DNA of 64,000 bases from Klebsiella africana. GTDB taxonomy: Bacteria; Pseudomonadota; Gammaproteobacteria; Enterobacterales; Enterobacteriaceae. Position 1 is the stretch's first letter; every line of letters starts with the position of its first letter. Positions 10,427-19,562 of the stretch are shown here, one piece after another. Under the pieces are notes generated by a model. The model was given only the letters and a program-made list of their open reading frames with translations, ran no database searches and was not told where the DNA came from. A program made the position numbers and the translations under genes. Location of the stretch: assembly GCF_020526085.1 (NCBI RefSeq), contig NZ_CP084874.1, positions 4,092,001 to 4,156,000 on the forward strand, given 5' to 3'.

Positions 10427-11806
10427 ATGACAGAGCACACCACCACCTTAAAAAGAACGCTCGGCAGTTTTCGTTTATGGGGGATCGCCGTCGGACTGGT
10501 GATATCCGGGGAGTACTTCGGCTGGAGCTACGGCTGGTCGCAGGCGGGCACGATGGGGTTTATGGTCGTCGCCCTGGCGGTCGCCGCGATGTACTGCGCC
10601 TTTATTTTCAGCTTTACCGAGCTGACCACCGCCATCCCGCACGCTGGCGGCCCTTTCGCCTATGCCTACCGCGCCTTCGGGCCCACCGGCGGCTTTATCG
10701 CCGGTTTTGCCACCCTGATTGAATTCGTCTTCGCCCCGCCGGCCATCGCCATGGCCATCGGCGCCTACCTCAACGTGCAGTTTCCGGCGCTGGATCCGAA
10801 ATGGGTCGCCTGCGGCGCTTACGTGATCTTTATGACGCTCAATATTCTCGGCGTCGGCATTGCCGCCACTTTCGAGCTGATCGTCACCCTGCTGGCCATC
10901 TTCGAGCTGCTGGTGTTCATGGGCGTGGTCGCCCCCGGCTTCTCCTGGAGCCACTTCACCACTAACGGCTGGGCGGGCGCGGAAAGCTTCAGCGGCCTGG
11001 CGCTGCCGGGGATGTTCGCCGCCATTCCGTTCGCCATCTGGTTCTTCCTCGCCATTGAGGGGGCCTCCATGGCGGCCGAAGAGGCCAAAGATCCGCAGCG
11101 CACCATTCCGCGCGCCCTGGGCGGCGGCATTCTGACGCTGACGGTGCTGGCGATCGGCGTGATGGTCTTCGCCGGCGGCGTCGGCGACTGGCGCGCGCTG
11201 TCCAATATTAACGATCCGCTGCCCCAGGCGATGAAGACGGTGGTGGGCAATGGCAGCGGCTGGCTGCATATGCTGGTGTGGCTGGGGCTGTTTGGCCTCG
11301 TCGCCTCCTTCCACGGCATCATTATGGGCTATTCGCGGCAGATCTACTCCCTGGCCCGCGCCGGCTATCTGCCCGCCGGGCTAGCGACCCTCAACCGCCG
11401 CACCCGCACCCCGCACCTGGCGATCCTCGCCGGCGGCGTGGTCGGTATCGCCGCGATCTTCTCCGACTCGCTGATCACCATCAGCGGCATGCCGCTGACC
11501 GCCTGTATCGTCACTATGTCGGTATTTGGGGCTATTGTTATGTATATCACTTCCATGGCGGCGCTGTTCAAACTGCGCCGTAGCGAGCCGAAGCTGATCC
11601 GCCCATTCCGCGCCCCGCTCTACCCGCTGGCGCCGGCCTTTGCCCTCGGCATGGCGGTGCTCTGCCTGGTGGCGATGGTCTGGTATAACCTGCTGCTGGC
11701 GCTGATTTTCGCGGCGATGATGCTCGGCGGCTACCTGTGGTTCCGCAAAACCGCAGCGGCCCGTGAACGGGCGCCAGTGGATCCTCAACTGCGCACGGTC
11801 TCCTGA
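10427..11806 (+). CDS. eat: Ethanolamine permease
   Basis: A 459-aa APC-family transporter, the usual size of the Eat/EutP-like ethanolamine permease. It has about twelve hydrophobic segments; signature stretches include LWGIAVGLVISGEYFGWSYGW near the N-terminus and IEGASMAAEEAKDPQRTIPRA mid-protein. It is followed after 9 bp by eutB, which fixes the substrate assignment. It is divergent from mmuP across a 273-bp gap containing the met boxes. Confidence 0.92.
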   Translation: MTEHTTTLKRTLGSFRLWGIAVGLVISGEYFGWSYGWSQAGTMGFMVVALAVAAMYCAFIFSFTELTTAIPHAGGPFAYAYRAFGPTGGFIAGFATLIEFVFAPPAIAMAIGAYLNVQFPALDPKWVACGAYVIFMTLNILGVGIAATFELIVTLLAIFELLVFMGVVAPGFSWSHFTTNGWAGAESFSGLALPGMFAAIPFAIWFFLAIEGASMAAEEAKDPQRTIPRALGGGILTLTVLAIGVMVFAGGVGDWRALSNINDPLPQAMKTVVGNGSGWLHMLVWLGLFGLVASFHGIIMGYSRQIYSLARAGYLPAGLATLNRRTRTPHLAILAGGVVGIAAIFSDSLITISGMPLTACIVTMSVFGAIVMYITSMAALFKLRRSEPKLIRPFRAPLYPLAPAFALGMAVLCLVAMVWYNLLLALIFAAMMLGGYLWFRKTAAARERAPVDPQLRTVS

Positions 11807-11815
11807 GGAGGCGGC

Positions 11816-13204
11816 ATGTATAAAACCACGCTATCGGGCCAGGTATGGCGCTTTGATAGTCTGAAAACGCTGATGGCGAAAGCGTCGCCGGCCCGCTCCG
11901 GCGACGCCCTCGCAGGGGTTATCGCCACCTCAGCCGAAGAGCGGATGGCGGCGAAAATGGCCCTCGCCGAGGTGCCGCTGACCGACATTCTCGACAACCC
12001 GCTTATCCCTTACGAGCAGGACGAAGTGACGCGCCTGATCCTCGACACCCATGATGCGCAGGGCTTTGCCGCCCTGCGTCACCTGACGGTCGGCGATTTT
12101 CGCGACTGGCTGCTGGATGATGCTACCGATACCGCCACGCTGCAGCGGGTCGCCCGCGCCATCACCCCGGAGATGGCGGCGGCGGTCAGTAAGCTGATGC
12201 GCAATCAGGATCTGATCCTTGCCGCCAGCAAATGCCAGGTGGTGACGCGCTTTCGCAACACCATCGGCCTGCCCGGCCACCTCAGCGTGCGCCTGCAGCC
12301 CAACCATCCTACCGATGACCTGAAAGGCATCGCCGCCAGTATGCTCGACGGGCTGCTGTACGGCGCCGGGGACGCGGTGATCGGCATCAACCCGGCCAGC
12401 GACAGCTTACCGGTGCTGGCGCAGCTGAACGTGATGCTGGACGATATTATTCAGCGCTTCGCCATCCCTACCCAGTCCTGCATTCTGACCCATGTGACCA
12501 ATACGCTGCAGCTGATTGAGCGCGGCGCGCCGGTGGATCTGGTGTTCCAGTCGGTGGCCGGTACCGAAGCGGCCAACAGCGGCTTCGGCATCAACCTTGC
12601 CATGCTGCAGGAGGCCCGCGAGGCGGCCCTCAGCCTCAGGCGCGGTACCCTCGGCAACAATGTGATGTATTTTGAGACCGGCCAGGGAAGCTGCCTGTCG
12701 GCCAACGCCCACCACGGCGTCGATCAGCAAACCTGTGAGGCGCGGGCCTACGCGGTCGCCCGCCACTTTGAACCGCTACTGGTCAATACGGTGGTCGGCT
12801 TTATCGGTCCGGAGTATCTCTACGACGGCAAGCAGATTATTCGCGCCGGGCTGGAGGATCATTTCTGCGGCAAGCTGATGGGCCTGCCGATCGGCTGCGA
12901 CGTCTGCTATACCAACCACGCGGAAGCGGATCAGGATGATATGGACACCCTGTTGACCCTGCTGTGCACCGCCGGGCTCACCTTCCTGATCGGCGTGCCA
13001 GGGGCGGACGATATCATGCTCAATTACCAGAGCACCTCGTTCCATGACGCGCTGTACGCTCGTCGTCTGCTGGGCTTAAAGCATGCCCCGGAGTTCGCCG
13101 ACTGGCTGGCGAAGATGCAGATTATCGATCCGCACGGCGCGCTGCAGCTCACCGACGCCCGTCATCCACTGTTGTCCGTCCTGCCGCAAGGAGCCTCCGT
13201 ATGA
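11816..13204 (+). CDS. eutB: Ethanolamine ammonia-lyase large (catalytic) subunit
   Basis: With EutC it forms the adenosylcobalamin-dependent lyase that splits ethanolamine into acetaldehyde and ammonia. It is 462 aa. Family stretches include RFRNTIGLPGHLSVRLQPNH, FETGQGSCLSANAHHGVDQQ and PIGCDVCYTNHAEADQDDMD, the last two in the TIM-barrel substrate and cofactor pocket. An AGGAGGCGGC ribosome site precedes ATG 11816. No shell, EutG/EutE or EutA reactivase genes are nearby, so this is the short form of the pathway. Confidence 0.96.
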   Translation: MYKTTLSGQVWRFDSLKTLMAKASPARSGDALAGVIATSAEERMAAKMALAEVPLTDILDNPLIPYEQDEVTRLILDTHDAQGFAALRHLTVGDFRDWLLDDATDTATLQRVARAITPEMAAAVSKLMRNQDLILAASKCQVVTRFRNTIGLPGHLSVRLQPNHPTDDLKGIAASMLDGLLYGAGDAVIGINPASDSLPVLAQLNVMLDDIIQRFAIPTQSCILTHVTNTLQLIERGAPVDLVFQSVAGTEAANSGFGINLAMLQEAREAALSLRRGTLGNNVMYFETGQGSCLSANAHHGVDQQTCEARAYAVARHFEPLLVNTVVGFIGPEYLYDGKQIIRAGLEDHFCGKLMGLPIGCDVCYTNHAEADQDDMDTLLTLLCTAGLTFLIGVPGADDIMLNYQSTSFHDALYARRLLGLKHAPEFADWLAKMQIIDPHGALQLTDARHPLLSVLPQGASV

Positions 13205-13977
13205 ACCGTCCAGATGCCTGGAACCCGCTGCGTGAATTTACCGATGCGCGGATCGCCCTGGGGCGCAGCGGCGCCAGCCTGCCGACCCGCGAAGTCCTCA
13301 ACTTTGGTCTGGCCCACGCCAGAGCGCGGGATGCCATTCATCAGCCATTCGCCAGCCAACAGCTGGTAGCGCCGCTGGCGGCGCTCGGCCTCGATGCCCT
13401 GACGGTGCGCAGCGCCGCGCCGGACCGTCACACTTATCTGCGGCGCCCGGATCTCGGGCGGCAGCTCGCCGACGAAAGCCGTGCCGACCTTGCCGCCAGC
13501 GGCGTCCGCCCCGCCGACCTGCTGCTGGTGATCGGCGATGGCCTCTCTTCCTGGGCGGTAGAGCGCCAGGCGGTGCCGTTGATCCGCGCCCTGCTGCCCT
13601 ATCTGCAGACGCTGGGGATCGGCCTGGCGCCGGTGGTGCTGGCGCATCAGTCGCGGGTGGCCCTCGGGGATGAAATTGGCGAAACCCTGAAAGCCCGCGC
13701 GGTGGCGATCCTGATTGGCGAACGGCCGGGTCTCTCCTCGCCGGACAGCCTCGGCGTCTACCTCACCTGGCAGCCCCATCGTCAGCGTCTGGAATCTGAG
13801 CGCAACTGTATCTCTAATATTCGTCCGGAGGGATTAAGCCATGACGCAGCCGCCTTTAAACTGGCCTGGCTGCTGGAGCAGGCTTTTTTGCGCCGGCTTA
13901 CCGGCGTGCAGTTAAAAGATGAAAGTGATAATCCGGCGCTGCATGGAAAAATAAAACCGTTGCCCCCTATAAAATAA
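13201..13977 (+). CDS. eutC: Ethanolamine ammonia-lyase small subunit
   Basis: A 258-aa subunit that completes the cobalamin-binding site of the lyase. Typical stretches are RTRVGRSG-like DARIALGRSGASLPTREVLNF, LLVIGDGLSS and IGERPGLSSPDSLGVYLTW. It overlaps the eutB stop (ATGA). In the metabolosome-type EutC the N-terminus carries an encapsulation peptide; here the protein begins almost directly with the catalytic domain (MNRPDAWNPLREFTDARIALG), in line with a free cytosolic enzyme. Confidence 0.95.
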   Translation: MNRPDAWNPLREFTDARIALGRSGASLPTREVLNFGLAHARARDAIHQPFASQQLVAPLAALGLDALTVRSAAPDRHTYLRRPDLGRQLADESRADLAASGVRPADLLLVIGDGLSSWAVERQAVPLIRALLPYLQTLGIGLAPVVLAHQSRVALGDEIGETLKARAVAILIGERPGLSSPDSLGVYLTWQPHRQRLESERNCISNIRPEGLSHDAAAFKLAWLLEQAFLRRLTGVQLKDESDNPALHGKIKPLPPIK

Positions 13978-14508
13978 TAAGTCACGCCAGCCGCAGAAGA
14001 GATTTTTAATAGTACCGGGCGCACCTGAATATTATATTCGGGTGCGCGCTGAAATTGCCCGGCGGCGCTGGCCTGCGGACACCGTCCAACTGGTTTATAT
14101 GGCGTGTTTTCCAGTCCGGGTAAGGCATCTATCGCCATCCGGCAAAATGCGTTCACCGCACCAAGAACCGAGTTGTCACCAGCCTTATGCCCTTCCCTTC
14201 AGGTAATAAGAATATTGCATGAGTAAAAACGAAACGGACGTTGTAAGGTAAATCCGCGCATTAAAAATATCCGTCATACTTCAAGTTGCATGTGCGTTGG
14301 CTGCGTTCTCTCTCCTCAGTCACTTACTTCTGTAAGCGCCTGGGGACTCGCTCACTTGCCGCCTCATGCGACTCGAATTATTTAGGGTATATATCTCGTT
14401 ATCTATTCAACATAACAGCCAATAATTCGTCAGATACGCTGGCGAGTTATTCCGCAATGTTATGCAGTCATTGATGGTAATAAATAATCGACCGACGGAG
14501 AAATACCA
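13978..14508. other. Intergenic region eutC-liv with REP-like and long palindromic repeats
   Basis: No coding sequence is convincing in this 531-bp gap. It begins with AT-rich sequence after eutC, then has a degenerate REP-like stretch (about 14050-14150) and a palindromic dispersed element (listed separately). The last 100 bases are AT-rich and should hold the promoter of the following transporter operon; a clean -35/-10 pair was not identified. Confidence 0.5.
14268..14394. repeat. Imperfect palindromic dispersed repeat of about 127 bp
   Basis: The left end TCATACTTCAAGTTGCATG is the imperfect reverse complement of the right end CATGCGACTCGAATTAT, and the interior is also partly self-complementary (CACTTACTTCTGTAAG; GGACTCGCTCACTTGCC). 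From memory, near-identical sequences occur in intergenic regions of Yersinia, Serratia and Klebsiella as long palindromic repeats. Folded RNA would be a long hairpin. It may act as a non-autonomous mobile repeat. Confidence 0.65.
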
Positions 14509-15645
14509 ATGAAATCGTTTTCCGGGAAAGCGTCTTTAATGGCCACGCTGATTGCCGCGCTGGTCGGCGCCAGCAGCGCGCAGGCAGCGGAAATTAAAAT
14601 CGGGGTGGTATTACCCCTGAGCGGCGCCCTCAGCGGCTACGGCCAGCCGTCGCAGAAAGGGCTGGACATTATTCAGGCCATCACCCCAACGTTAAAAAAT
14701 GGCGATACCATCAAGCTTATCGTTATCGATGATAAAAGCGACAAAGTCGAAGCGGCCAACGCCATGCAGCGGCTGGTCTCCAGCGATAAAGTGGATGCCG
14801 TGATCGGGGAAGTCACCTCCTCCAACACCCTGGCGATGACCAAGATCGCCGACGACAGCAAAACGCCGCTGGTCTCCTCCACCGCCACCAACGACCGCGT
14901 CACTCGCAACCATCCGTACGTCAGCCGGGTCTGCTTCTCGGACAGCTTCCAGGGGGTGGTCGGGGCCAATCTGGCCTCCCGCGATCTGAAAGCCAAAACC
15001 GCCGCCATCGTGTTTGACAGCAGCAACGACTACTCCGTCGGCCTGGCGAAAGCGTTCCGCACCCAGTTCCTGAAAAACGGCGGCACCATTCCCATCGAGG
15101 TCCAGGCCCCGGGCGGCAGCAAGGACTTTAAAGCCCAGCTGGCAAGCGTCAAGGCGAAGAATGTCGACATGATTTATATGCCGATCTACTACACCGAAGG
15201 GGCGCTGATTGCCGTGCAGTCTAAACAGCTGGGGCTCAACAAACCGGTGGTGGGCGGCGACGGTCTGGCCGCGGATCAAGTCTTCTTCGATGTCGGTAAA
15301 GACGCGGTCAACGGCTATATGACCACCGATTATTACTCGCCGAACGCCAAAGAGCAGACCCCGGCCGGGGAAACCTTCATCAAAGCCTGGGAAGCCAAAT
15401 ACCAGCAGCCGACCCATACCTGGGGCGCAATGGCGGCGGACGCCTATAACGTCATCGTCAACGCCATGAACCAGTGCAGCGATCCCCACGATCGGGTCTG
15501 CGTAAATGAAAAAATCCGCGCCACCAAAGATTTCCAGGGCGTGACCGGCACGCTGACGTTACAGAACGGCGATGCCATTCGCAGCGCGGTCATCAACGAA
15601 GTGAAAGATGGCAAGCTGGCGTTTCGTACCGTGGTTAACCCTTAA
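14509..15645 (+). CDS. Branched-chain amino acid-type ABC transporter substrate-binding protein
   Basis: A 378-aa periplasmic binding protein of the LivJ/LivK fold (type I, Leu/Ile/Val-binding). The signal peptide ends near residue 26 (ALVGASSAQA). The mature start EIKIGVVLPLSGALSGYGQ and the motif DDKSDKVEAANAMQRLV with VIGEVTSSNTLAM are typical of the family. It heads a complete five-gene cluster. The ligand may not be a branched-chain amino acid: this family also serves amides, urea and aromatic compounds, and the neighbouring ethanolamine genes give no decisive clue. Confidence 0.9.
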   Translation: MKSFSGKASLMATLIAALVGASSAQAAEIKIGVVLPLSGALSGYGQPSQKGLDIIQAITPTLKNGDTIKLIVIDDKSDKVEAANAMQRLVSSDKVDAVIGEVTSSNTLAMTKIADDSKTPLVSSTATNDRVTRNHPYVSRVCFSDSFQGVVGANLASRDLKAKTAAIVFDSSNDYSVGLAKAFRTQFLKNGGTIPIEVQAPGGSKDFKAQLASVKAKNVDMIYMPIYYTEGALIAVQSKQLGLNKPVVGGDGLAADQVFFDVGKDAVNGYMTTDYYSPNAKEQTPAGETFIKAWEAKYQQPTHTWGAMAADAYNVIVNAMNQCSDPHDRVCVNEKIRATKDFQGVTGTLTLQNGDAIRSAVINEVKDGKLAFRTVVNP

Positions 15646-15664
15646 GTTGTGACGAGGCTACAAA

Positions 15665-16564
15665 ATGGACGGCGCCATTTTTCTCCAGCAAGTGGTCAAT
15701 GGAATGAGTCTTGGGGGCATGTACGCCCTGATTGCCATCGGTTATACGATGGTTTATGGCGTGCTACGGCTGATCAACTTCGCCCATGCGGACGTGATGA
15801 TGGTCGGCGCGTTTAGTACGCTGTTTTTATTTTCTTCGGTTGGGCTACCCTTCGGGGTAGCCGTTTTCCTGACCCTCGGGCTGTGCGGTCTATTCGGCAT
15901 GCTGATTGACCGGGTCGCCTATCGTCCGCTGCGTCAGGCCTCGAAAATCTCCATGCTGATCACCGCCATCGGTGTCAGCTTCTTCCTCGAAAACCTGTTT
16001 AACGTGCTGTTCGGCGGCAGCTCGCGTTTCTTCTCCGCCCCTGACTTTTTCAACCAGACCCGCGCCTTCGGCAGCGTCATCATTACCAACGTGGCGTGGA
16101 TTGTACCGCTGATCACCGTCCTGCTGCTGCTAGCGATCCTCTGGCTGCTGTACCGCACCCGCTATGGAATGGCGATCCGCGCAGTGGCCTTTGACGTCAA
16201 CACCGTGCGCCTGATGGGCATTGACGCCAACCGGATCATCTCCCTGGTCTTCGCCCTCGGCAGTAGTCTCGCGGCGCTCGGCGGCGTGTTCTACTCCATC
16301 AGCTACCCCACTATCGATCCCCTGATGGGCGTGCTTATCGGCCTGAAGGCCTTCGCCGCCGCCGTGCTGGGCGGGATCGGCAGCGTCACCGGCGCGGTGC
16401 TGGGCGGCTTTATCCTCGGTTTTACCGAGGTGGTCGCGGTGGCGATCTTCCCCGAACTGGGCGGCTATAAAGACGCTTTCGCCTTCCTGTTCTTGATTCT
16501 GGTCCTCTTGTTCCGCCCGGTCGGCATTATGGGCGACGAACGTCTGGAAAGGAGCCGTTTCTGA
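15665..16564 (+). CDS. LivH-type ABC transporter permease
   Basis: A 299-aa inner-membrane permease of the LivH family with about eight hydrophobic segments. It shows the conserved start QQVVNGMSLGGMYALIAIGYTMVYGVLRLINFAH and the C-terminal GLKAFAAAVLGGIGSVTGAVLGG. It starts 19 bp after the binding protein gene and touches the LivM-type gene (TGATG junction at 16561-16566). Confidence 0.94.
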   Translation: MDGAIFLQQVVNGMSLGGMYALIAIGYTMVYGVLRLINFAHADVMMVGAFSTLFLFSSVGLPFGVAVFLTLGLCGLFGMLIDRVAYRPLRQASKISMLITAIGVSFFLENLFNVLFGGSSRFFSAPDFFNQTRAFGSVIITNVAWIVPLITVLLLLAILWLLYRTRYGMAIRAVAFDVNTVRLMGIDANRIISLVFALGSSLAALGGVFYSISYPTIDPLMGVLIGLKAFAAAVLGGIGSVTGAVLGGFILGFTEVVAVAIFPELGGYKDAFAFLFLILVLLFRPVGIMGDERLERSRF

Positions 16565-17613
16565 TGCTCAACGCGACGACGACCGCCGGGGCGCAGCTGC
16601 GCAACCTGGCCATTATTGTCATCTGTATCGCGCTGCTGGCCGGAATCAACGTGGTTTTCAATGACTACATTGTTCGTGTCATCAGCACCATTTTTATCTT
16701 TATGATCCTCGCGGTCAGCTACAACCTGATCAACGGCGTGACCGGCCAGCTGTCGCTGGAGCCGAACGGCTTCGTGGCGGTGGGCGCCTACGTGACCGCC
16801 CTGCTGATCCTCTCCAGCGACAGCAAGATAGACATGTTTGAAATGGCCGCCCCCAGCCCGTGGATCCTCAGCCTGCACGCGGGTTTCCTCCCCGCCCTGC
16901 TGATAAGCGGCCTGTGCGCGGCGGCGCTGGCGGTGTGCCTCGCCGTACCGGTCTTCCGGGTGCGCGGTGACTACCTGGCCATCGTCACCCTCGGCTTTGG
17001 GTTTATCATCAAGATCCTCGCCATTAACAACCCGCAAATCACCAACGGCGCCATCGGGCTGAACGATATTCCGCAGCAGCCGCATCTCCTGTTCTGGTGC
17101 GGGCTGTTCGCCCTGCTGGCCACCGGCATGATCCTCCAGCTGGTGTGGTCGAAGTATGGCCGGATGATGAAAGCCATTCGCGACGATGAAGATGCGGCGA
17201 TCGCCATGGGGGTCAACACCTTCCGCATCAAAACCTGCGCCTTCGCCACCAGCGCCTTCTTCGAAGGGATCGGTGGCGGTCTGCTGGCTTCGCTGCTGAC
17301 CACCATTTCCCCGGGGCTGTTCGACTTTATGCTCACCTTCCAGCTGCTGATTATTATCGTTCTCGGCGGACTCGGCAGCACCACCGGCGCCCTGCTCGGC
17401 ACCGTACTGGTGGTCGGCAGCGGCGAGTGGCTGCGCTTCCTCGACCAGCCGCTGCAGTTTTTTGGCCACGATCTCGGCGCGTATCCGGGCCTGCGAATGG
17501 TGGTGTTCTCGCTGCTGCTGCTGATCATCATGCTTTTCGCCCGCGAAGGGCTACTGGGAAAAAAAGAGATTTGGCAGATCGGAAGAAGGAGCCGCGGCTA
17601 TGGCGGAAAATAA
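16564..17613 (+). CDS. LivM-type ABC transporter permease
   Basis: A 349-aa second permease of the Liv-type importer. Typical motifs are YNLINGVTGQLSLEPNGFVAVGAY, VRGDYLAIVTLGFG and RDDEDAAIAMGVNTFRIKTCAFATSAFFEGIGGG, the last being the loop that contacts the ATPases. It overlaps the LivG-type gene by 14 bp. Confidence 0.94.
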   Translation: MLNATTTAGAQLRNLAIIVICIALLAGINVVFNDYIVRVISTIFIFMILAVSYNLINGVTGQLSLEPNGFVAVGAYVTALLILSSDSKIDMFEMAAPSPWILSLHAGFLPALLISGLCAAALAVCLAVPVFRVRGDYLAIVTLGFGFIIKILAINNPQITNGAIGLNDIPQQPHLLFWCGLFALLATGMILQLVWSKYGRMMKAIRDDEDAAIAMGVNTFRIKTCAFATSAFFEGIGGGLLASLLTTISPGLFDFMLTFQLLIIIVLGGLGSTTGALLGTVLVVGSGEWLRFLDQPLQFFGHDLGAYPGLRMVVFSLLLLIIMLFAREGLLGKKEIWQIGRRSRGYGGK

Positions 17614-18382
17614 AGTCATCCTGCAGGTGCAGGACGTTACCATGCAGTTTGGCGGCCTGCGGGCCATCGACAACGTCAGCTTCCATGTTGACGAGGCGGA
17701 GATCTTTGGCCTTATCGGCCCGAACGGCGCGGGCAAAACCACTTTGTTTAACGTCATCACCGCCAACTATAAACCCACCTGCGGCAACGTCACCCTGGCG
17801 GGCACGTCGCTGAAGGGGCTGAAGCCCAACCAGGTGGTGAACGCCGGGATCGCCCGTACCTTCCAGAATATCCGTCTGTTTAACTCCATGACGGTGCTGG
17901 AGAACGTGATGGTCGGACTCGACCGCGCCAGCCGCTACTCGCTGCTGGAGGCGGCCCTGCATATTGGCCGCTACTTTCCGGCCGAGCGGGCGGCGAAGGC
18001 CAAAGCGATGGCCATTCTGGAGGACATCGGCATCGCCCACTTCGCCCATATGCAGGCCACAAACCTGAGCTATGGCAACCAGCGCAAAGTGGAGATCGCC
18101 CGCGCGCTGGCCACCGCACCGAAGCTGCTGCTGCTCGATGAGCCAGCCGCCGGGATGAACCCGAAAGAGACCGAGGATCTGGCTGAGCTGATCTTCCGCA
18201 TGCGCCATGACTATCAGCTCAGCGTCCTGCTGATTGAGCACGATATGCCTTTCGTCAACCGCCTGTGCGAGCGGGTGATGGTGCTGGAGTACGGTAAGCC
18301 GCTGTTCAGCGGCCTGATGGCCGAGGCGATCCAGCATCCGGACGTCATTTCCGCTTATCTGGGAGACGCCAGTTATGCTTAA
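17600..18382 (+). CDS. LivG-type ABC transporter ATP-binding protein
   Basis: A 260-aa ATPase. Walker A (GPNGAGKTTLFNVIT) is near residue 40, the signature (LSYGNQRKVEIARAL) near 155, and Walker B (LLLLDEPAAGMNPKE) near 175. The LSYG-type signature and the NPKET stretch are diagnostic of LivG. The gene overlaps both neighbours, so expression is coupled across the operon. Confidence 0.95.
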   Translation: MAENKVILQVQDVTMQFGGLRAIDNVSFHVDEAEIFGLIGPNGAGKTTLFNVITANYKPTCGNVTLAGTSLKGLKPNQVVNAGIARTFQNIRLFNSMTVLENVMVGLDRASRYSLLEAALHIGRYFPAERAAKAKAMAILEDIGIAHFAHMQATNLSYGNQRKVEIARALATAPKLLLLDEPAAGMNPKETEDLAELIFRMRHDYQLSVLLIEHDMPFVNRLCERVMVLEYGKPLFSGLMAEAIQHPDVISAYLGDASYA

Positions 18383-19070
18383 CGCCCGGGAACTGAAGGT
18401 CTTTTACGGCGTGATCCAGGGGCTGAAAGGCGTCGATATCGACGTCTATGACCGGGAAATCGTCACCCTGATCGGCAGCAATGGCGCCGGTAAAACCTCC
18501 ACCCTGAACGGGATCGTCAACCTGGTACGCTCCAGCGGGCGCGTCAGCTTCCTCAACGACGATATCTCACGCAGCCAGACCCACCAGATTGTGCGCCGCG
18601 GACTGGCGCTGGTACCGGAGGGACGTCGGGTCTTTACCAACCTGACCATCGAAGAGAACCTGCGCATGGGCGCTTACAATAATCTCGCCGGCTACAGCCG
18701 CCTGCGCGATCGTATGTACGCCCTCTTTCCACGGCTCAAGGAGCGGCGCCATCAGATGGCGGGCACCATGAGCGGCGGCGAGCAGCAGATGCTGGCCATC
18801 GCCCGGGCGCTGATGAGCGAGCCGGTGTTATTGATGCTGGATGAACCGAGCCTCGGGCTGGCGCCGAAAATTGTCGGCGAGCTGTTCGGCATCATTAAGC
18901 AACTGCGCGAAGAGAATATGACGGTGCTGCTGGTGGAGCAGAATGCAACGGCCGCGCTGGCGATCGCCGATCGGGCGTATGTCCTGGAGAATGGGCGCAT
19001 CACCTTGTCAGGCGCGGCGCGGGAGATGCTGACTAATCCGGAAATTAAGCGGATGTATCTGGGGGGATAA
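18375..19070 (+). CDS. LivF-type ABC transporter ATP-binding protein
   Basis: A 231-aa ATPase, partner of the LivG-type protein. Walker A is GSNGAGKTSTLNGIV, the signature is MSGGEQQMLAIARAL and Walker B is LLMLDEPSLGLAPKI; LVPEGRRVFTNLTIEENLRMG is typical of LivF. It is the last gene of the five-gene cluster; a long hairpin follows its stop codon. Confidence 0.95.
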   Translation: MLNARELKVFYGVIQGLKGVDIDVYDREIVTLIGSNGAGKTSTLNGIVNLVRSSGRVSFLNDDISRSQTHQIVRRGLALVPEGRRVFTNLTIEENLRMGAYNNLAGYSRLRDRMYALFPRLKERRHQMAGTMSGGEQQMLAIARALMSEPVLLMLDEPSLGLAPKIVGELFGIIKQLREENMTVLLVEQNATAALAIADRAYVLENGRITLSGAAREMLTNPEIKRMYLGG

Positions 19071-19081
19071 GCGTGGTCAAA

Positions 19082-19131
19082 ACTGCCTGGGCTGCGGCGG
19101 CGCATCCTGTGATGCCGCAACCTCAGGCAGT
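19082..19131 (+). terminator. Hairpin after the livF-type gene
   Basis: ACTGCCTG (19082-19089) pairs with CAGGCAGT (19124-19131), and an inner GCGGC pairs with GCCGC, giving a bulged stem of about 13 pairs. No clear T-run follows, so it may terminate inefficiently or protect the transcript's 3' end. Confidence 0.4.
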
Positions 19132-19186
19132 CTCGTGCTACACAAAGCACACCTCGTTCCAGTAGGCTTCACGCGTCCTGCGTCGC

Positions 19187-19357
19187 TCAGTATGTCTTAT
19201 CATGACGGAACCACCGGGTTTCCACGTTGCCAATGTCCACGCCATAGAGGCTGGCCACCGGCAGGATCGCCTCCATGACGCGCTGGGTATCCTGCTGTCC
19301 GGCTTCACCGTTGGACAAAAAAGCCAGCCAGCCCGTTAACCGTTGCCACAATGCCAC
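19187..19357 (-). CDS. Candidate 56-aa small protein, unknown function
   Basis: A GTG-started frame preceded at good spacing by GAGGAGAAAACGAAA on the minus strand. The product starts VALWQRLTGWLAFLSNGEAG, continues QQDTQRVMEAILPVASLYGV and ends DIGNVETRWFRHDKTY. The composition is protein-like, with an amphipathic N-terminus (WQRLTGWLAFL) that could bind membrane. I do not recognise the family. It is convergent with the livF-type gene. It could also be the C-terminal remnant of a larger gene, but the upstream sequence looks non-coding. Confidence 0.45.
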   Translation of the reverse strand: MALWQRLTGWLAFLSNGEAGQQDTQRVMEAILPVASLYGVDIGNVETRWFRHDKTY

Positions 19358-19483
19358 TTTCGTTTTCTCCTCTGTCGGGAAGCGAATCGCCTGGGTCTAT
19401 TTCAACCACAGTTGGCCGGGGGCGGGAAATATTAATTCCGAATTTGCAATCCTGGCTGGCGCATATTACCCCCGTTCCTTTCC

Positions 19484-19562
19484 CCTCACCCTAACCCTCT
19501 CCCTGAGGGAGAGGGGACCGCCCGGCAATCGTTGCCGCCCCGGTATACACCGCGGGGCCACA
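19484..19562. repeat. Imperfect direct repeat, copy A
   Basis: The segment runs CCCTCACCC..CTCTCCCTGAGGGAGAGGGGACCGCCCGGCAATCGTTGCCGCCCCGGTATACACCGCGGGGC. It begins with a perfect CTCTCCC/GGGAGAG palindrome. Copy B lies 418 bp downstream in the same orientation. Confidence 0.7.
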
